In this document: positions 29,154-38,577 of the stretch, piece by piece
Layout of the letters: each line of letters starts with the position of its first letter
How positions within the stretch are numbered: position 1 is the stretch's first letter
Origin: Acidimicrobiia bacterium
GTDB taxonomy: Bacteria > Actinomycetota > Acidimicrobiia > Spongiisociales > JAENVV01
DNA: 39,608 nucleotides
Reading direction: 5' to 3'
NCBI GenBank assembly: GCA_016650365.1
Contig: JAENVV010000096.1
Location: 1 to 39,608, forward strand
The notes under the pieces: model-generated
Databases searched by the model: none
Told to the model about the DNA's origin: nothing
The model's input: the letters and a program-made list of their open reading frames with translations, nothing else
Made by a program: the position numbers and the translations under genes

Positions 29154-32100
29154 CTACGCCCAGGCGCCGGCAGAACCGGCCAGCTTGACGATCACCGGCC
29201 CGAGGCTTTCCATCTCATCCTGAAGAAGCTTCCAGGCGGTTTCGGCGTAGGGCGTGAGACCTTCCTTGGCATGGCGCTCGAGTAGCGCGGCGGCCTGGCA
29301 AGCCGGATTCGCCGAGAGGAGGCCAAGGCTTCCTTTCATCCGGTGAGCGATCCTGGACACCCGCTCAAAATCACCTTCGTCAAAGGCGTCCCGGATCAAC
29401 TGGAGATCACTTGGATACTCTTTCTCGAATTCTTGCATCAGCTCCACCGCCAGTTCGGGCATTCCTCCCAACCGCTCAAGCGCTTCGAATCGGTCGATCA
29501 GGTCAGCCGGCCTGGCGGCCCGTTTGGGGATCGACTCGATATCGACGAGACCGGTGAATACTTGCTCCACGGCGGTGAAAAGAGCCTCAGGCCGGAAGGG
29601 TTTCGACACTACGTTGTCCATCCCGGCGTCGAGACAGCGGCGGCGGTCGGACTCAGCGGCGTGGCCGGTGAGGCCAATGATCGGGATATGACCCTGTTCC
29701 TGCTTCCGGATGGCAACGGTGGCTTCAAGACCGTCCATCTCGGGCATCTGGACATCCATCAAGACTGCATCGAATTGAATGGCCAGGGCCAACTCCAGAG
29801 CGTCTCTGCCGTTTTCCACTGCCGTAACCGTGTGACCTCTCTTTTCGAGGAGCCTGGTCACCATGATCCGGTTGGTGGCACTGTCGTCTGCGACCAGAAG
29901 GTTCATGCGAGGCCGGCGGACCCGGAGCCAATGTCGGGTTATCAGCTCACCGTCGGGTCGGCTATCACCTGATACCGCGGAGATCATGTCCGTGAGTTCG
30001 CCTGGCCCGACCGGTTTGGACAAGTACCCGGCCACCCCGGCGGCCCGGTAAATGGCGGCATCGCCCCGCTCGCCAGTGGGCGTCACTACTACGATCGGAA
30101 GGTCCTTGAACGTCGGCTCTTTGACGAGTCGAGTGGCAAGCTCAGCGGTACCGGACCGGATGTCGATGATCACCGCACCCGGATTCGGGTGGCTATGACC
30201 TGCCTCAAAGACGGCGTCAAGGGCTCCTGCCAAGTCGCTGGCCACGATCGACCGAAGCCCACCAAGGCGGAGCAGTTCGGTCGTGCCGCGCCGGGCTTCT
30301 TCGCTGTCGGCGATAACCAGAACCGTGGTCGCACTCCCCGCCCCATCCGACTCGACCACCCACTCGGTCGATGCCGCGGCCAACTTGGCAGTGAAATGGA
30401 ACGTGCTCCCTACGCCAACTTCGCTTTCCACCCACAGCTTGCCTTGCATCATCTTGACCAGCTGCATCGATATGGAAAGGCCAAGCCCCGTACCACCAAA
30501 ACGTCGGGTCGTCGACCCTTCAGCCTGTGTGAAAGCTTCGAAGATCGATTCGAGGCCCTCAGGGGCAATACCGATTCCGGTGTCTTTTACCCAAACGTGT
30601 AGTTCAACGGTGTCGGCGGTTTCCTCGACAAGATCGACCCCAAGCATGACGCTGCCTTCATGAGTGAACTTGAGAGCATTGCCCACCAGGTTGAACAAGA
30701 TTTGTCGGATTCGCCCGGGGTCGCCCACCACCACATCCGGCACATTTGCGGCGACCTGCTGAGACAGAACCAGACCCTTTTCGGAGGCCCGCAGCCCCAG
30801 AGTCCGCAAGGTGTCGATGATCGTGTCCGCCAGCTCAAAGGGAATCGCTTCGAACACAAGCTTGCCCGCTTCGATCTTTGCGATATCGAGTAGGTCATTG
30901 ACCAACGTGACAAGGGCATCGGCCGCCGCCCGCGTGGTGACCAGGTATTCGCGTTGCTCCGGCGTCACTTCAGTCCCGAGCGCCAACTCGGTCATGCCAA
31001 GAATGGCGTTCATCGGAGTCCGGATCTCGTGACTCACGTTGGCAAGAAACTGCGACTTGGCAGCTGTGGCCATTTCGGCAGATTCCTTGGCTTCAACCAG
31101 GGCTTCCTCGACGTGTTTACGTTCAGAAATATCACGAGTTGACGCATGCAACTGCATCACGTCCGACCCATCCGGTTCAAAGATTTTCTTGAAACTCGAC
31201 GAAAACCATCGCCACGATCCGTCGGCATGTTTCATGCGGTAGTCGATCGTCACGACATCCCGACCCGCATCAAATGCCCTCTGATGGGCGCTCGCCATTG
31301 TTTCGACGTCGTCTGGGTGGGCGAGATCATACGGCGTTAGCCCGATCAGATCCTCCGGTAGGCGACCGAGCAACGTGGCGCAAGCCGGTGAAACATAGCG
31401 GTATTCGCCCGTCGGCTCGTGACTCGAGATCATGTCCGTCGAGTTCTCCGCCAACAACCGGAACCGGCTCTCGCTTTCTCGCATCGCCTCCTCAGCGAGT
31501 TCGCGATCGGTTATGTCTCGCGACGAGATTACGAAACCTTCGACAAACTCGTCGTCGATCATGTTGCGAGCGGTTCCTTCAAAGGTCCGCCAACTTCCGT
31601 CCTTGTGCCGAACTCGATGTATGACACCAACGCTGATGAGCCCGGGTCGCAGCCCCATGCCTACCCCGATGACCGCCGCCGCATCCCCTTCGTGGATAAA
31701 GGAGGAAAACGACTGGCCGACAATCTCAGTGATTTGGTAGCCGAGCAACCGTTCCACCGAAGCACCAATCCACGTGACGACACCGGTTTGATCAAGAATG
31801 AAGAACAGATCTGCCGCGTTGGCAGCCATGATCTGGAGCCGCCTCTCTTGCTTGGCAAGCTTGATCTGCAGGAGAGCTTCTCGCTCAGAAGCTTTCATGG
31901 ACGAAACATCTACGAGGGACACGACCACCTTGGAATAATCGAAACCGCCCCGCTTGAGTGGAGCCGTCCAATACAAGACGCAGTCGATCGGTTTGCCAGC
32001 GAACGTACTGCCCGCCATTTCGGTCATTACCGAGCCCTGGCGGTCCCAGACAGCACAGAGTTGAGCCACAACGCTGTCGTGGGTTTCCTCACGGTAGGTT

Positions 32101-32885
32101 TCGGGGTCGATCTGGCCGATCAGCTGCTCCCGGCTGTCTGCACCAAGCAGATCCACGGTCGCCTGGTTGGTATTCGTCACTTTGACCAACCCGAAGACAC
32201 CTCCGACCACATGACGGTTTGCATCGAGATACGCTCTCAGGTCGTCTATCCCTTGCGAACGAAGGTCCTCCAACCAGGCGGCCGCAGCCGAAAAGTCTTC
32301 TTGCCACATGGAAATCGGCGTCTGATCGAAGAGGTTGTCGTACCGATCCTCCATCGCTTCCAAAGTACGAAACATGTGACGTAGCCCGAGGGAGATCACC
32401 ATGTAAACGGCGATTTGGACGGCCATGAAGAACACGTGGTCGGCGTGGTTGTGAAGGAGCGGCTGGACGATCCAGAGAGCTCCGAGGAGCGAGTGATAAC
32501 GCCAGCGCAGTCCCCGCTCTACGAAGGCACTGCCGATCCCACCAAAAACGGCCATGGCTACCCAGAGGGCCTCAAGCGGAACGTGATCCAGCGTAAACGC
32601 TTGTGCCACAGTCAGGGTGACCACGACAGCCATCAATAGGTCGGCACGCGGTTTGTTCAGCCGCAGCTGCAAAAACGCCAGCGACCCTGACAGAGCCGCC
32701 AGGGCACCGAGAAAAATCAGCGCCGGGTCACTTGTGGCAATGGCGATGAACAGCAAGACCGGCGCCACGGCCATCGTCAATCCGCGGATCAGGCGGACAA
32801 ACGCAATCTCCGTTGAGTTGATGACAAAGTCGTCCCGACGCACATCTCCGTCACGATTTGCCAATTCATGGACAAGTTCTGCCAT
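29154..32885 (-). CDS. Hybrid sensor histidine kinase: MASE-like TM sensor, PAS domains, HK, two receivers and Hpt
   Basis: 1243-residue phosphorelay protein. An N-terminal membrane part has about six helices (~28-180). A PAS-like region (~185-330) is followed by two clear PAS domains (~350-470 and 480-600). HisKA comes next ([14 protein letters not shown], phospho-His ~619) and then HATPase_c ([14 protein letters not shown] near 732; [14 protein letters not shown]). Receiver 1 (~870-985) has Asp ~905 and Lys in LSKPV but one acidic residue missing in its pocket (IADSEE). Receiver 2 (~1000-1115) is complete, with Asp ~1043 in [10 protein letters not shown] Hpt domain holds phospho-His ~1181 in [11 protein letters not shown]. 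The order resembles BarA/TorS-type sensors. No response regulator is beside it. The gene stands alone, 38 bases from a convergent neighbour. Confidence 0.93.
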   Translation of the reverse strand: MAELVHELANRDGDVRRDDFVINSTEIAFVRLIRGLTMAVAPVLLFIAIATSDPALIFLGALAALSGSLAFLQLRLNKPRADLLMAVVVTLTVAQAFTLDHVPLEALWVAMAVFGGIGSAFVERGLRWRYHSLLGALWIVQPLLHNHADHVFFMAVQIAVYMVISLGLRHMFRTLEAMEDRYDNLFDQTPISMWQEDFSAAAAWLEDLRSQGIDDLRAYLDANRHVVGGVFGLVKVTNTNQATVDLLGADSREQLIGQIDPETYREETHDSVVAQLCAVWDRQGSVMTEMAGSTFAGKPIDCVLYWTAPLKRGGFDYSKVVVSLVDVSSMKASEREALLQIKLAKQERRLQIMAANAADLFFILDQTGVVTWIGASVERLLGYQITEIVGQSFSSFIHEGDAAAVIGVGMGLRPGLISVGVIHRVRHKDGSWRTFEGTARNMIDDEFVEGFVISSRDITDRELAEEAMRESESRFRLLAENSTDMISSHEPTGEYRYVSPACATLLGRLPEDLIGLTPYDLAHPDDVETMASAHQRAFDAGRDVVTIDYRMKHADGSWRWFSSSFKKIFEPDGSDVMQLHASTRDISERKHVEEALVEAKESAEMATAAKSQFLANVSHEIRTPMNAILGMTELALGTEVTPEQREYLVTTRAAADALVTLVNDLLDIAKIEAGKLVFEAIPFELADTIIDTLRTLGLRASEKGLVLSQQVAANVPDVVVGDPGRIRQILFNLVGNALKFTHEGSVMLGVDLVEETADTVELHVWVKDTGIGIAPEGLESIFEAFTQAEGSTTRRFGGTGLGLSISMQLVKMMQGKLWVESEVGVGSTFHFTAKLAAASTEWVVESDGAGSATTVLVIADSEEARRGTTELLRLGGLRSIVASDLAGALDAVFEAGHSHPNPGAVIIDIRSGTAELATRLVKEPTFKDLPIVVVTPTGERGDAAIYRAAGVAGYLSKPVGPGELTDMISAVSGDSRPDGELITRHWLRVRRPRMNLLVADDSATNRIMVTRLLEKRGHTVTAVENGRDALELALAIQFDAVLMDVQMPEMDGLEATVAIRKQEQGHIPIIGLTGHAAESDRRRCLDAGMDNVVSKPFRPEALFTAVEQVFTGLVDIESIPKRAARPADLIDRFEALERLGGMPELAVELMQEFEKEYPSDLQLIRDAFDEGDFERVSRIAHRMKGSLGLLSANPACQAAALLERHAKEGLTPYAETAWKLLQDEMESLGPVIVKLAGSAGAWA

Positions 32886-32940
32886 TCATATAATTTCGGT
32901 TCCCAGCTGGCCGATCTTGAGTCTCGTTTGAGCGGACGCC

Positions 32941-33927
32941 CTATTTGTCGGAGCGGATTCTTGATACGAGGTAGGCACCCATAGCGAGCCCGATTGCGAA
33001 CCAACCGATCCCGGTAACCGGCCGCTCAGCCTGCACGACACCAGATCCGTGCGACAGCATCATCTTGGACTCCGGGATCTCCCGGAGAGGTTCGTCAAGG
33101 AAATGTACATCAATGATCTCCGCCCCGAACAGAACCACCTGGGCGAGTACGTACACGCTGAAGAGGATCAGAACGAACCCGCCCGCAAAACCCGTGCCAG
33201 TAAAACGGTCAGCATCAAAGTAAATACCGACGACCCCGGCAGCAATGGCAAAGCCGACGGAGGTCAGGGCGCCTCCGATGGCGGCCGGACGCCATGGAAC
33301 CACCCGACTCGGAACCAGCCGGAACATGAGAGTGAACAGGCCAACCACCACCAACCACCCCACCACCGGCGCCAGCCATGCCACGCCCAGTTTAAGCGGT
33401 TCCGACCAGTCGACTCTTGACCTGATCATTCTCCACAACGTTCCCGAGAGCAAAACGGCGAGCAACACCAATCCCATCGACAGCGCAGCTCCCAGCGCCA
33501 ACAACCGTCGAACGATCCACGCCAATAACCCGGTCTTCGGGTGCGGGTTGCCCCCGAACACGAGGTCCAGGGACCCTTGCGCTTCGAGAAACAGCGAACT
33601 CGCCGTCCAGGACATGAGGAGCACACCGATGATCCCGGTCGTGCTGCGACTCTCGGCCGCCTGGCCGAGCAAATCCGACACGAGGCTCGCCAACTCGGAC
33701 CCGACCACCGGTTCGATGTCGGCGACCAGCCTGACCTGAGCATCCACTGATCCATAGACGAAACCGGCCACGGCCACCGCCACCAGAAGCAACGGCGCCA
33801 GAGCGAACACGGTCCGATAGGCCAAGGAGGCAGCCAGTCGACCGCCCTTGTCGTCACCGAAACGCGCCGTAACCGCCAGTACCGCATCCACCCACCGTCT
33901 CGGGCGCTTAGTCCAGGTCTCGTGCAT
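32941..33927 (-). CDS. YihY/BrkB-family membrane protein
   Basis: 328-residue inner-membrane protein with six TM helices. Family marks: GRLAASLAYRTVFALAPLLLV near the N-terminus, IIGVLLMSWTASSLFLEAQGSLDLVFG, the conserved FRLVPSRVVPWRPAAIGGAL segment, and YVLAQVVLFGAEIIDVHF near the C-terminus. Function is not settled; lipid or solute transport has been suggested. ATG 33927 is used because upstream sequence would read into the divergent gene's promoter region; AGGGAT precedes it closely. Confidence 0.88.
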   Translation of the reverse strand: MHETWTKRPRRWVDAVLAVTARFGDDKGGRLAASLAYRTVFALAPLLLVAVAVAGFVYGSVDAQVRLVADIEPVVGSELASLVSDLLGQAAESRSTTGIIGVLLMSWTASSLFLEAQGSLDLVFGGNPHPKTGLLAWIVRRLLALGAALSMGLVLLAVLLSGTLWRMIRSRVDWSEPLKLGVAWLAPVVGWLVVVGLFTLMFRLVPSRVVPWRPAAIGGALTSVGFAIAAGVVGIYFDADRFTGTGFAGGFVLILFSVYVLAQVVLFGAEIIDVHFLDEPLREIPESKMMLSHGSGVVQAERPVTGIGWFAIGLAMGAYLVSRIRSDK

Positions 33928-34027
33928 ATCCCTGAGCTTACCCACGACGACCGGGCCATCCCCGAAGCCATGGTTCGGTGTGGGGCCAAACGAGCGGGTA
34001 GTGTCCACTGAACTATGCGTTCCACCT

Positions 34028-34237
34028 GTGGCTGATATCAATTGGGCAGCATGGCTGCCGCTCATTTTGCTCGCCATCGCCATCGCCGGGTATGGCTTGT
34101 TCGACGTGAGCCGGAGTGAGGTCCGCTACCTGCCGAAGTGGGCCTGGGCGCTCATTTGCCTCTTTTCGGTGCCTTTCGGCACGATCCTCTATCTCACAGT
34201 TGGCCGCCAAGAGCCGAACCGACCCGACCGCCCGTGA
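34028..34237 (+). CDS. Small PLDc_N-domain membrane protein
   Basis: 69 residues with two TM helices: WAAWLPLILLAIAIAGYGLF and ALICLFSVPFGTILYLTVG, separated by VSRSEVRYLPKWA. This is the PLDc_N (cardiolipin synthase N-terminal) pattern, here without a phospholipase domain. It begins at GTG 34028 and its stop overlaps the ABC ATPase start (GTGA), so it belongs to that operon. Actinobacterial ABC exporters often carry such a small leading protein; it may be an assembly subunit. Confidence 0.8.
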   Translation: MADINWAAWLPLILLAIAIAGYGLFDVSRSEVRYLPKWAWALICLFSVPFGTILYLTVGRQEPNRPDRP

Positions 34238-35112
34238 TCCGTACCAAGGGGCTGACCAAACGATACGGCGATGTCCTGGCGCTCGATGACATCGATCTGG
34301 AGGTGGCGGCCGGGTCGGTGTACGGCCTGATCGGGCCGAATGGGGCTGGAAAGACCACTCTGTTGGGCATTCTGGCGGGTCTCAGAAGGCCGACCAGCGG
34401 GTCCGTTGCGATCGAGGTTTCATCATCAGACGTGGCGGTTCTTCCTGACACACCCCGGTTCGATGCCTGGCTGTCAGCCAGAGAAGTGATCGACCTGGCC
34501 AGGACCATCGGTGCCAAACCCGCACCACCGGATCGGGTTGAAACGGTATTGGACGAAGCCGGTCTGGCCGACGCAGCCGACCGCCCGGTCGGAGGGTTTT
34601 CCCGGGGGATGCTGCAACGCCTGGGGCTAGCGGCCACGATCGTCAACGAGCCACAACTCCTGCTGCTTGACGAACCAAGTTCGGCGCTCGATCCGATCGG
34701 CCGCCGCGAGGTTCTCGACCTCGTGTCTCGTCTACGGGGCGAGTCGGCAGTTGTGTTCTCAAGTCACATCCTGGCGGACGTCCAAGAAGTGTGCGACACC
34801 GTCGGGATCCTTCGAAACGGGCGACTGGCCTATCAGGGTTCGGTCGCCGATCTGCTCAGCGAACGGACCACGCCGCGCTACCTGGTCCGCCTCCGCCCGC
34901 CGATCGAGCGGACCGTCGAAGCTCTCAGGCGGTCCGACTGGGTCGTGGCAGTTGATCAACTTGGACCGGACCAGCTACGAATAGAGGCGGCGTCAGTGGC
35001 AGAGGCCGAGTCGTCCCTGGCCGCGGTACTGGCACAAACCCAAGCCAGGGTGGTCAGTCTCGTTCCCGAAGCCGCCACTCTCGAAGACGTCGTGTTGGGG
35101 ATAGTGACATGA
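34234..35112 (+). CDS. ABC transporter ATP-binding protein
   Basis: 292-residue ATPase of an ABC-2 type exporter. Walker A GPNGAGKTTLLG, signature VGGFSRGMLQRLGLA, Walker B LLLLDEPSSALDP and H-loop SSHILAD are all present. A C-terminal extension (~220-292) is typical of drug/antibiotic exporters. GTG 34234 overlaps the previous stop. The permease follows with a four-base overlap. Confidence 0.93.
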   Translation: MIRTKGLTKRYGDVLALDDIDLEVAAGSVYGLIGPNGAGKTTLLGILAGLRRPTSGSVAIEVSSSDVAVLPDTPRFDAWLSAREVIDLARTIGAKPAPPDRVETVLDEAGLADAADRPVGGFSRGMLQRLGLAATIVNEPQLLLLDEPSSALDPIGRREVLDLVSRLRGESAVVFSSHILADVQEVCDTVGILRNGRLAYQGSVADLLSERTTPRYLVRLRPPIERTVEALRRSDWVVAVDQLGPDQLRIEAASVAEAESSLAAVLAQTQARVVSLVPEAATLEDVVLGIVT

Positions 35113-35855
35113 CCCTTTGGAGGCTTGAGTGGCTACGTCTGGTTCGAACCCGAAGATGGGTCGTCCTGATATTTGCCTACCTATTCTTCGGCCTGCTCGG
35201 CCCGGTCACCGCCCGATACATGGGCGAGATCGTCAAGAGATTCGGAGGCGGAGTCACCGTGAGTTTTCCCGATCCGACGCCGGCCGACGGGATCACTCAA
35301 TTCGTTGGTAATGCTTCTCAAATCGGGCTGTTGATAGTGGTGGTGGTGGCGGCCGGAGCTCTCTCGCTGGATGCCATTCCAGAGATCGGGACGTTCTTCC
35401 GCACCCGGGTGCCGAGCCTGGCCCGGATCCTCTTGCCGAGGTTCGCCGTGACGTCCACGGCCGCAATCGGAGCATTCGCCCTTGGCACGTTGGCAGCCTG
35501 GTATGAAACCGTGGTGCTGATTGGGAACCTGCCGGCCGGCCGGTTGTTCGCCGGCTGGATTCTGGGAGCGATCTACCTGGTGTTCGTTGTTTGTGTGGTT
35601 GCGCTCGTCGCGGCCCGGACCTCGTCCGTGCTGACCACCGTGCTCGTGACCGTGGTGATCCTGCTCGGACTGCCGATTATCGGGATCGTTCCGGACGTTG
35701 GCAAATGGCTCCCCAGCCATCTGGTCGGAGCGCTCGACGGTATCGTCCGCGGGGTCGACTTCACCGACTACCTCCGGGCCGCAGCAGTCACGGTCATCGC
35801 GGGGGTCACTGCCCTATGGGCAGCGATCAGATTGACGTCCCGCCGAGAACTTTAG
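35109..35855 (+). CDS. ABC-2 type permease
   Basis: 248-residue membrane protein with about six TM helices (first ~17-36, last ~222-242) and a short periplasmic loop after the first helix. It pairs with the ATPase upstream (ATGA overlap). The substrate cannot be told from sequence. It is the last gene of the operon. Confidence 0.87.
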   Translation: MTLWRLEWLRLVRTRRWVVLIFAYLFFGLLGPVTARYMGEIVKRFGGGVTVSFPDPTPADGITQFVGNASQIGLLIVVVVAAGALSLDAIPEIGTFFRTRVPSLARILLPRFAVTSTAAIGAFALGTLAAWYETVVLIGNLPAGRLFAGWILGAIYLVFVVCVVALVAARTSSVLTTVLVTVVILLGLPIIGIVPDVGKWLPSHLVGALDGIVRGVDFTDYLRAAAVTVIAGVTALWAAIRLTSRREL

Positions 35856-35883
35856 ATTCTGACCTAGTTACCCGGACCGAAGC

Positions 35884-35903
35884 GACCCGAAACTGCTCGG
35901 GTC
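35884..35903. terminator. Possible bidirectional terminator hairpin
   Basis: GACCCGA (35884-35890) and TCGGGTC (35897-35903), a 7-bp perfect stem with a six-base loop. It lies between convergent genes and overlaps the stop of the small acidic protein. No T-run, so modest. Confidence 0.35.
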
Positions 35904-36111
35904 AGGCCTTGCCCTCGTCGTCCTCGTCGTCCTCGTCGTCGTTCCAGGCGGAATCGTGGTCCCATTCCTCGTTGCGGTCCTGGGCCATCTGCAGCGCTTT
36001 CTCCGCCTCTTGCTTGGTGGCATAGGGGCCGAGCCGATCTTTCGCCGGGCATCCCCCGAACGGTTCGACGGTGCCGTGTTCGATGCAGTAGTACCAACGG
36101 GATTCAATCAT
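35902..36111 (-). CDS. Small acidic protein downstream of heliorhodopsin
   Basis: 69 residues: WYYCIEHGTVEPFGGC, AKDRLGPYATKQEAEKAL, then an acidic tail rich in Asp and Glu (encoded by a GTCGTCCTC-type repeat, 35915-35942 region). Two Cys and one His near the N-terminus might bind a metal. I recognise the general pattern as a conserved small actinobacterial protein but know no function. It starts at ATG 36111, nine bases after the heliorhodopsin stop, so the two are likely cotranscribed. No TM helix is present. Confidence 0.7.
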   Translation of the reverse strand: MIESRWYYCIEHGTVEPFGGCPAKDRLGPYATKQEAEKALQMAQDRNEEWDHDSAWNDDEDDEDDEGKA

Positions 36112-36120
36112 GCGGCTTTG

Positions 36121-36903
36121 CTACCCCGTTGCCAGAGTTCCGCCGAAGACCTGCCAGGCCAGGGCCGACTTGGCAAGCAGACTCAACCAGATGTACGCCT
36201 TCTCGCCGTATACATACTCACTCCACTTCCCAACCTGCCGATATTGCAGCACCATATTCACGGCGAATGTATTGAAGAAGATGAAGAGCGAAACAAAGAT
36301 TGCATAGACAAACCCTGGGGGCGAAGCATCGGATCCAGGCGTCCACAAGTTGATGCCGATGGCGATCCATGGGAACAGGCCGGCGAAGACTCCAAACCAA
36401 TATACCAACCAGTTTGTCGAGCCGGGCTGTTCATATTTCTCCATGAGCCAGCCGAAGAGAATCATCGACGCGTTGGCTCCGAAAATCATGAGCAGCGCAG
36501 TGACTTCTGCCATGCCGGTGAGCATGGCGATCAGAACCACCATGAGGGATGAACTAATCGAGTACTCGATCCATCGGGCGTAGTTGCGGCGCTTGGCAAG
36601 ATTGCGGTTGTACCACTCGTTGATGCCGGGAGCAGCTACGAGGAGATGGGCAATCGCCGATATCCACAGGAAGGCTGCCACTCCCCAGGCCACCCGGACA
36701 TCGAACAGCGCCACAACTTCAAAATCACCTGATCCGGGAGGCCCGGCCAGGAAGGAGCCCACTACCGGCAGTGAAAACTCGTTGGCGAGCGCAAGCACAG
36801 CAACTGATTGGATGAGATGAGCGGCGCCCATCACCAGGTTGAACGAACGCAGACGACTCAGCCGCTCCTTGGGTATTTCGGTGATTTCCTGTGCTTTGTC
36901 CAT
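36121..36903 (-). CDS. Heliorhodopsin (retinal-binding membrane protein)
   Basis: 260-residue, seven-helix retinal protein of the heliorhodopsin family, whose N-terminus faces the cytoplasm, opposite to type-1 rhodopsins. The Schiff-base lysine is K245 in LSLLAKSALAWQVF, and the counterion region is WIEYSISSS with E113. Other near-invariant blocks match: LALANEFSLP, GPPGSGDFEVV, FGANASMILFGWLMEKY and GEKAYIW. Heliorhodopsins do not pump ions visibly; light-signalling or regulatory roles are proposed. ATG 36903 has GGAGGG four bases upstream. No carotenoid oxygenase for retinal synthesis is in the window. Confidence 0.96.
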   Translation of the reverse strand: MDKAQEITEIPKERLSRLRSFNLVMGAAHLIQSVAVLALANEFSLPVVGSFLAGPPGSGDFEVVALFDVRVAWGVAAFLWISAIAHLLVAAPGINEWYNRNLAKRRNYARWIEYSISSSLMVVLIAMLTGMAEVTALLMIFGANASMILFGWLMEKYEQPGSTNWLVYWFGVFAGLFPWIAIGINLWTPGSDASPPGFVYAIFVSLFIFFNTFAVNMVLQYRQVGKWSEYVYGEKAYIWLSLLAKSALAWQVFGGTLATG

Positions 36904-36954
36904 GCGTCCCTCCGACTATCTGCCCAGTATACGGAGCGGGCGACATGCCGGATG

Positions 36955-37911
36955 CTACGGCTGGTAGCTGAATTCAAAGACCTTTGTCGCCCCGCTGCCT
37001 TCCGACTTCACGTTGACGGCGAACCACACCCCGGCGGGGGCATCCGGGAACTCAACCCGCAGTTCCCACCCTCCGTCCACGTTGGCTTTGACCGAGCCCA
37101 TCCCGAATTCTGAACTGACGATCACCTTCGAACCGGGCTGGGCAGTTCCCCAAAAGACGTCGAACGGTGGAGAGGATGGACAGGTTCGGTACACCTGATT
37201 AGCCGAAAATTCGACAACGTCTGCAATCGTGGTTGTGGTTGGTTCTTCCTTCGGTCTGGTGGTCGAGGTCGTCTCGACAACCGGTCGCTTGTAATCAACG
37301 GTCACCTGGGCGGTGGACTCGTTCCCGACCTCGTCGACGGCGGTGAAAAGCGCCCGGTTCGAACCGGGGCTGAGGACAAGCACGATCGACCAGCTACCGT
37401 CCGCCGCGACATCGGCTTCGTACCGGCCGGCTCTCACAACCGCACCCGGTTCCGTCACACCCTCGAAGCGAACCACGTCCGTTTCAAAGACGTCGCCATT
37501 GACCGGGTAGGTGATGGCAAGAGACGGGGGCTGAGTGTCGACAGCCACCACCCCACCGGAATTACCCGGATCGTTGGCGTCTGGTTGCGTGACCGGACCA
37601 TCGCTCCGAGCCGTTGTCGTGGAAGAGGTGACCGTGTCTTTCCGTGGACTGGAGTCATCCACCGGGGGGATGACAAACTCGGGAATCACGGTGCCGTCCG
37701 GTGGTTGTGTCACGACCGCTGGTGTGTTCGGGGCCACCTGGATCGTCAATATCGCGACCATCACAACGGCGGCAGCCGTACCGACGGCGGCCAGGAGGCG
37801 GGGAACCCATGTCCATCGGGCCATCCCCGGGATGGGGCTTGAAATCGGAGAAGCGGCCACCGCGGCCTTCAAACCGGAAGATGCCTGACGGGCTCGATCG
37901 TCGAGGTTCAC
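36955..37911 (-). CDS. Membrane-anchored partner of the ECF sigma factor with immunoglobulin-like ectodomain
   Basis: 318-residue protein with a short cytoplasmic N-terminus (~1-36), one TM helix (~38-58), and a long outside part. That part has a Thr/Pro linker, an Ig-like domain (~125-209, YPVNGDVFETD through VTVDYKRP), another linker, and a last domain (~232-318). The last domain contains VEFSANQ, DVFWGTAQPG (251-260) and GGWELRVEFPDAP. No ZAS zinc motif is seen, so a classic anti-sigma domain is absent; the cytoplasmic 36 residues could still hold a sigma factor. It overlaps the sigma gene stop (ATGA). The ectodomain shares both modules with the secreted protein at 38578. Confidence 0.82.
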   Translation of the reverse strand: MNLDDRARQASSGLKAAVAASPISSPIPGMARWTWVPRLLAAVGTAAAVVMVAILTIQVAPNTPAVVTQPPDGTVIPEFVIPPVDDSSPRKDTVTSSTTTARSDGPVTQPDANDPGNSGGVVAVDTQPPSLAITYPVNGDVFETDVVRFEGVTEPGAVVRAGRYEADVAADGSWSIVLVLSPGSNRALFTAVDEVGNESTAQVTVDYKRPVVETTSTTRPKEEPTTTTIADVVEFSANQVYRTCPSSPPFDVFWGTAQPGSKVIVSSEFGMGSVKANVDGGWELRVEFPDAPAGVWFAVNVKSEGSGATKVFEFSYQP

Positions 37912-38420
37912 GCCTCTACCCCCAGTTTGGCAGCCAGATTGGTCCGGCCTTTGTGAAGGTGCACCTTGGCCGTCGATTCCGTACAGCCGAGAATGCGGGC
38001 AATCTCTGCGACTGGTCGATCCTCGAGATAGAACAACGCGATCGCCTGAGCTTGGCGTTTCGGAAGATCTCGAACATGTCCCCAGAACTCGGCGTCATCG
38101 GGTTCCATCTCGCTGAGCGGTTCAAGACGACGAACGCCCAATTTGGCAAGGGCTCTCATCTCGGTGGCAGACCGGCGGAACCCCGAAACAGCCTTGTTGG
38201 CCACGACCCGACGTACCCAGGCTCCCGGGTTGTCATATGTCTGGAGCTTGTCCCACTCGCGATGAGCGGCCATGAACGCCTCCTGAGCCAGATCTTCTGC
38301 GCTGTTGCGCGATCCCGACAACGCATACGCCAACCCGACCACCAATTTGAATTCGCGGCGATAAAAGTCGTCAAAGCGTTCAGGTCGGGAGACGACCTGG
38401 GTTTCTTCCATTTGTCTCAT
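37908..38420 (-). CDS. ECF RNA polymerase sigma factor
   Basis: 170-residue sigma factor. Region 2 (~20-90): YRREFKLVVGLAYALSG, NSAEDLAQEAF and WVRRVVANKAVSGFRR. Region 4 (~115-165): LPKRQAQAIALFYLEDR, EIARILGCTESTAKVHLHKG. There is no region 3, as in ECF factors. Start ATG 38420 (or the next at 38411); neither has a strong Shine-Dalgarno. The longer 5' reading to 38537 would cover the divergent promoter region. It is followed by a membrane protein overlapping by four bases, the usual place of an anti-sigma gene. Confidence 0.92.
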   Translation of the reverse strand: MRQMEETQVVSRPERFDDFYRREFKLVVGLAYALSGSRNSAEDLAQEAFMAAHREWDKLQTYDNPGAWVRRVVANKAVSGFRRSATEMRALAKLGVRRLEPLSEMEPDDAEFWGHVRDLPKRQAQAIALFYLEDRPVAEIARILGCTESTAKVHLHKGRTNLAAKLGVEA

Positions 38421-38429
38421 TTGCGGTCC

Positions 38430-38459
38430 GGAACCGTTTCGTGTCGCTGGTAACTCGTA
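38430..38459 (+). promoter_or_regulatory. Possible ECF-type promoter for the divergent secreted protein
   Basis: GGAACC (38430-38435) and CTCGTA (38454-38459), 18 bases apart, resemble an ECF -35/-10 pair facing the gene at 38578. If real, the sigma factor at 37908 could drive its divergent neighbour. Confidence 0.3.
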
Positions 38460-38472
38460 TCGGCGCCCTCTG

Positions 38473-38511
38473 AGGTTTACTTTCAGGAAAAGTTCTTCTC
38501 CCGGTAAACCT
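38473..38511. promoter_or_regulatory. Inverted repeat operator-like site
   Basis: AGGTTTAC (38473-38480) and its exact reverse complement GTAAACCT (38504-38511), 31 bases centre to centre, about three helical turns. It lies in the divergent gap between sigma gene and secreted protein. Confidence 0.35.
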
Positions 38512-38529
38512 TTCACCCAAGTCGTGCGA

Positions 38530-38550
38530 GTGACCACTCAAAGTGACCAC
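38530..38550 (+). promoter_or_regulatory. Direct repeat GTGACCAC x2
   Basis: GTGACCAC at 38530-38537 and 38543-38550 with 13-base period, 28 bases before the ATG at 38578. It could be a regulator site; it may also be chance. Confidence 0.3.
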
Positions 38551-38577
38551 AAACGAACCAGATACCCGGGGGTAGCC

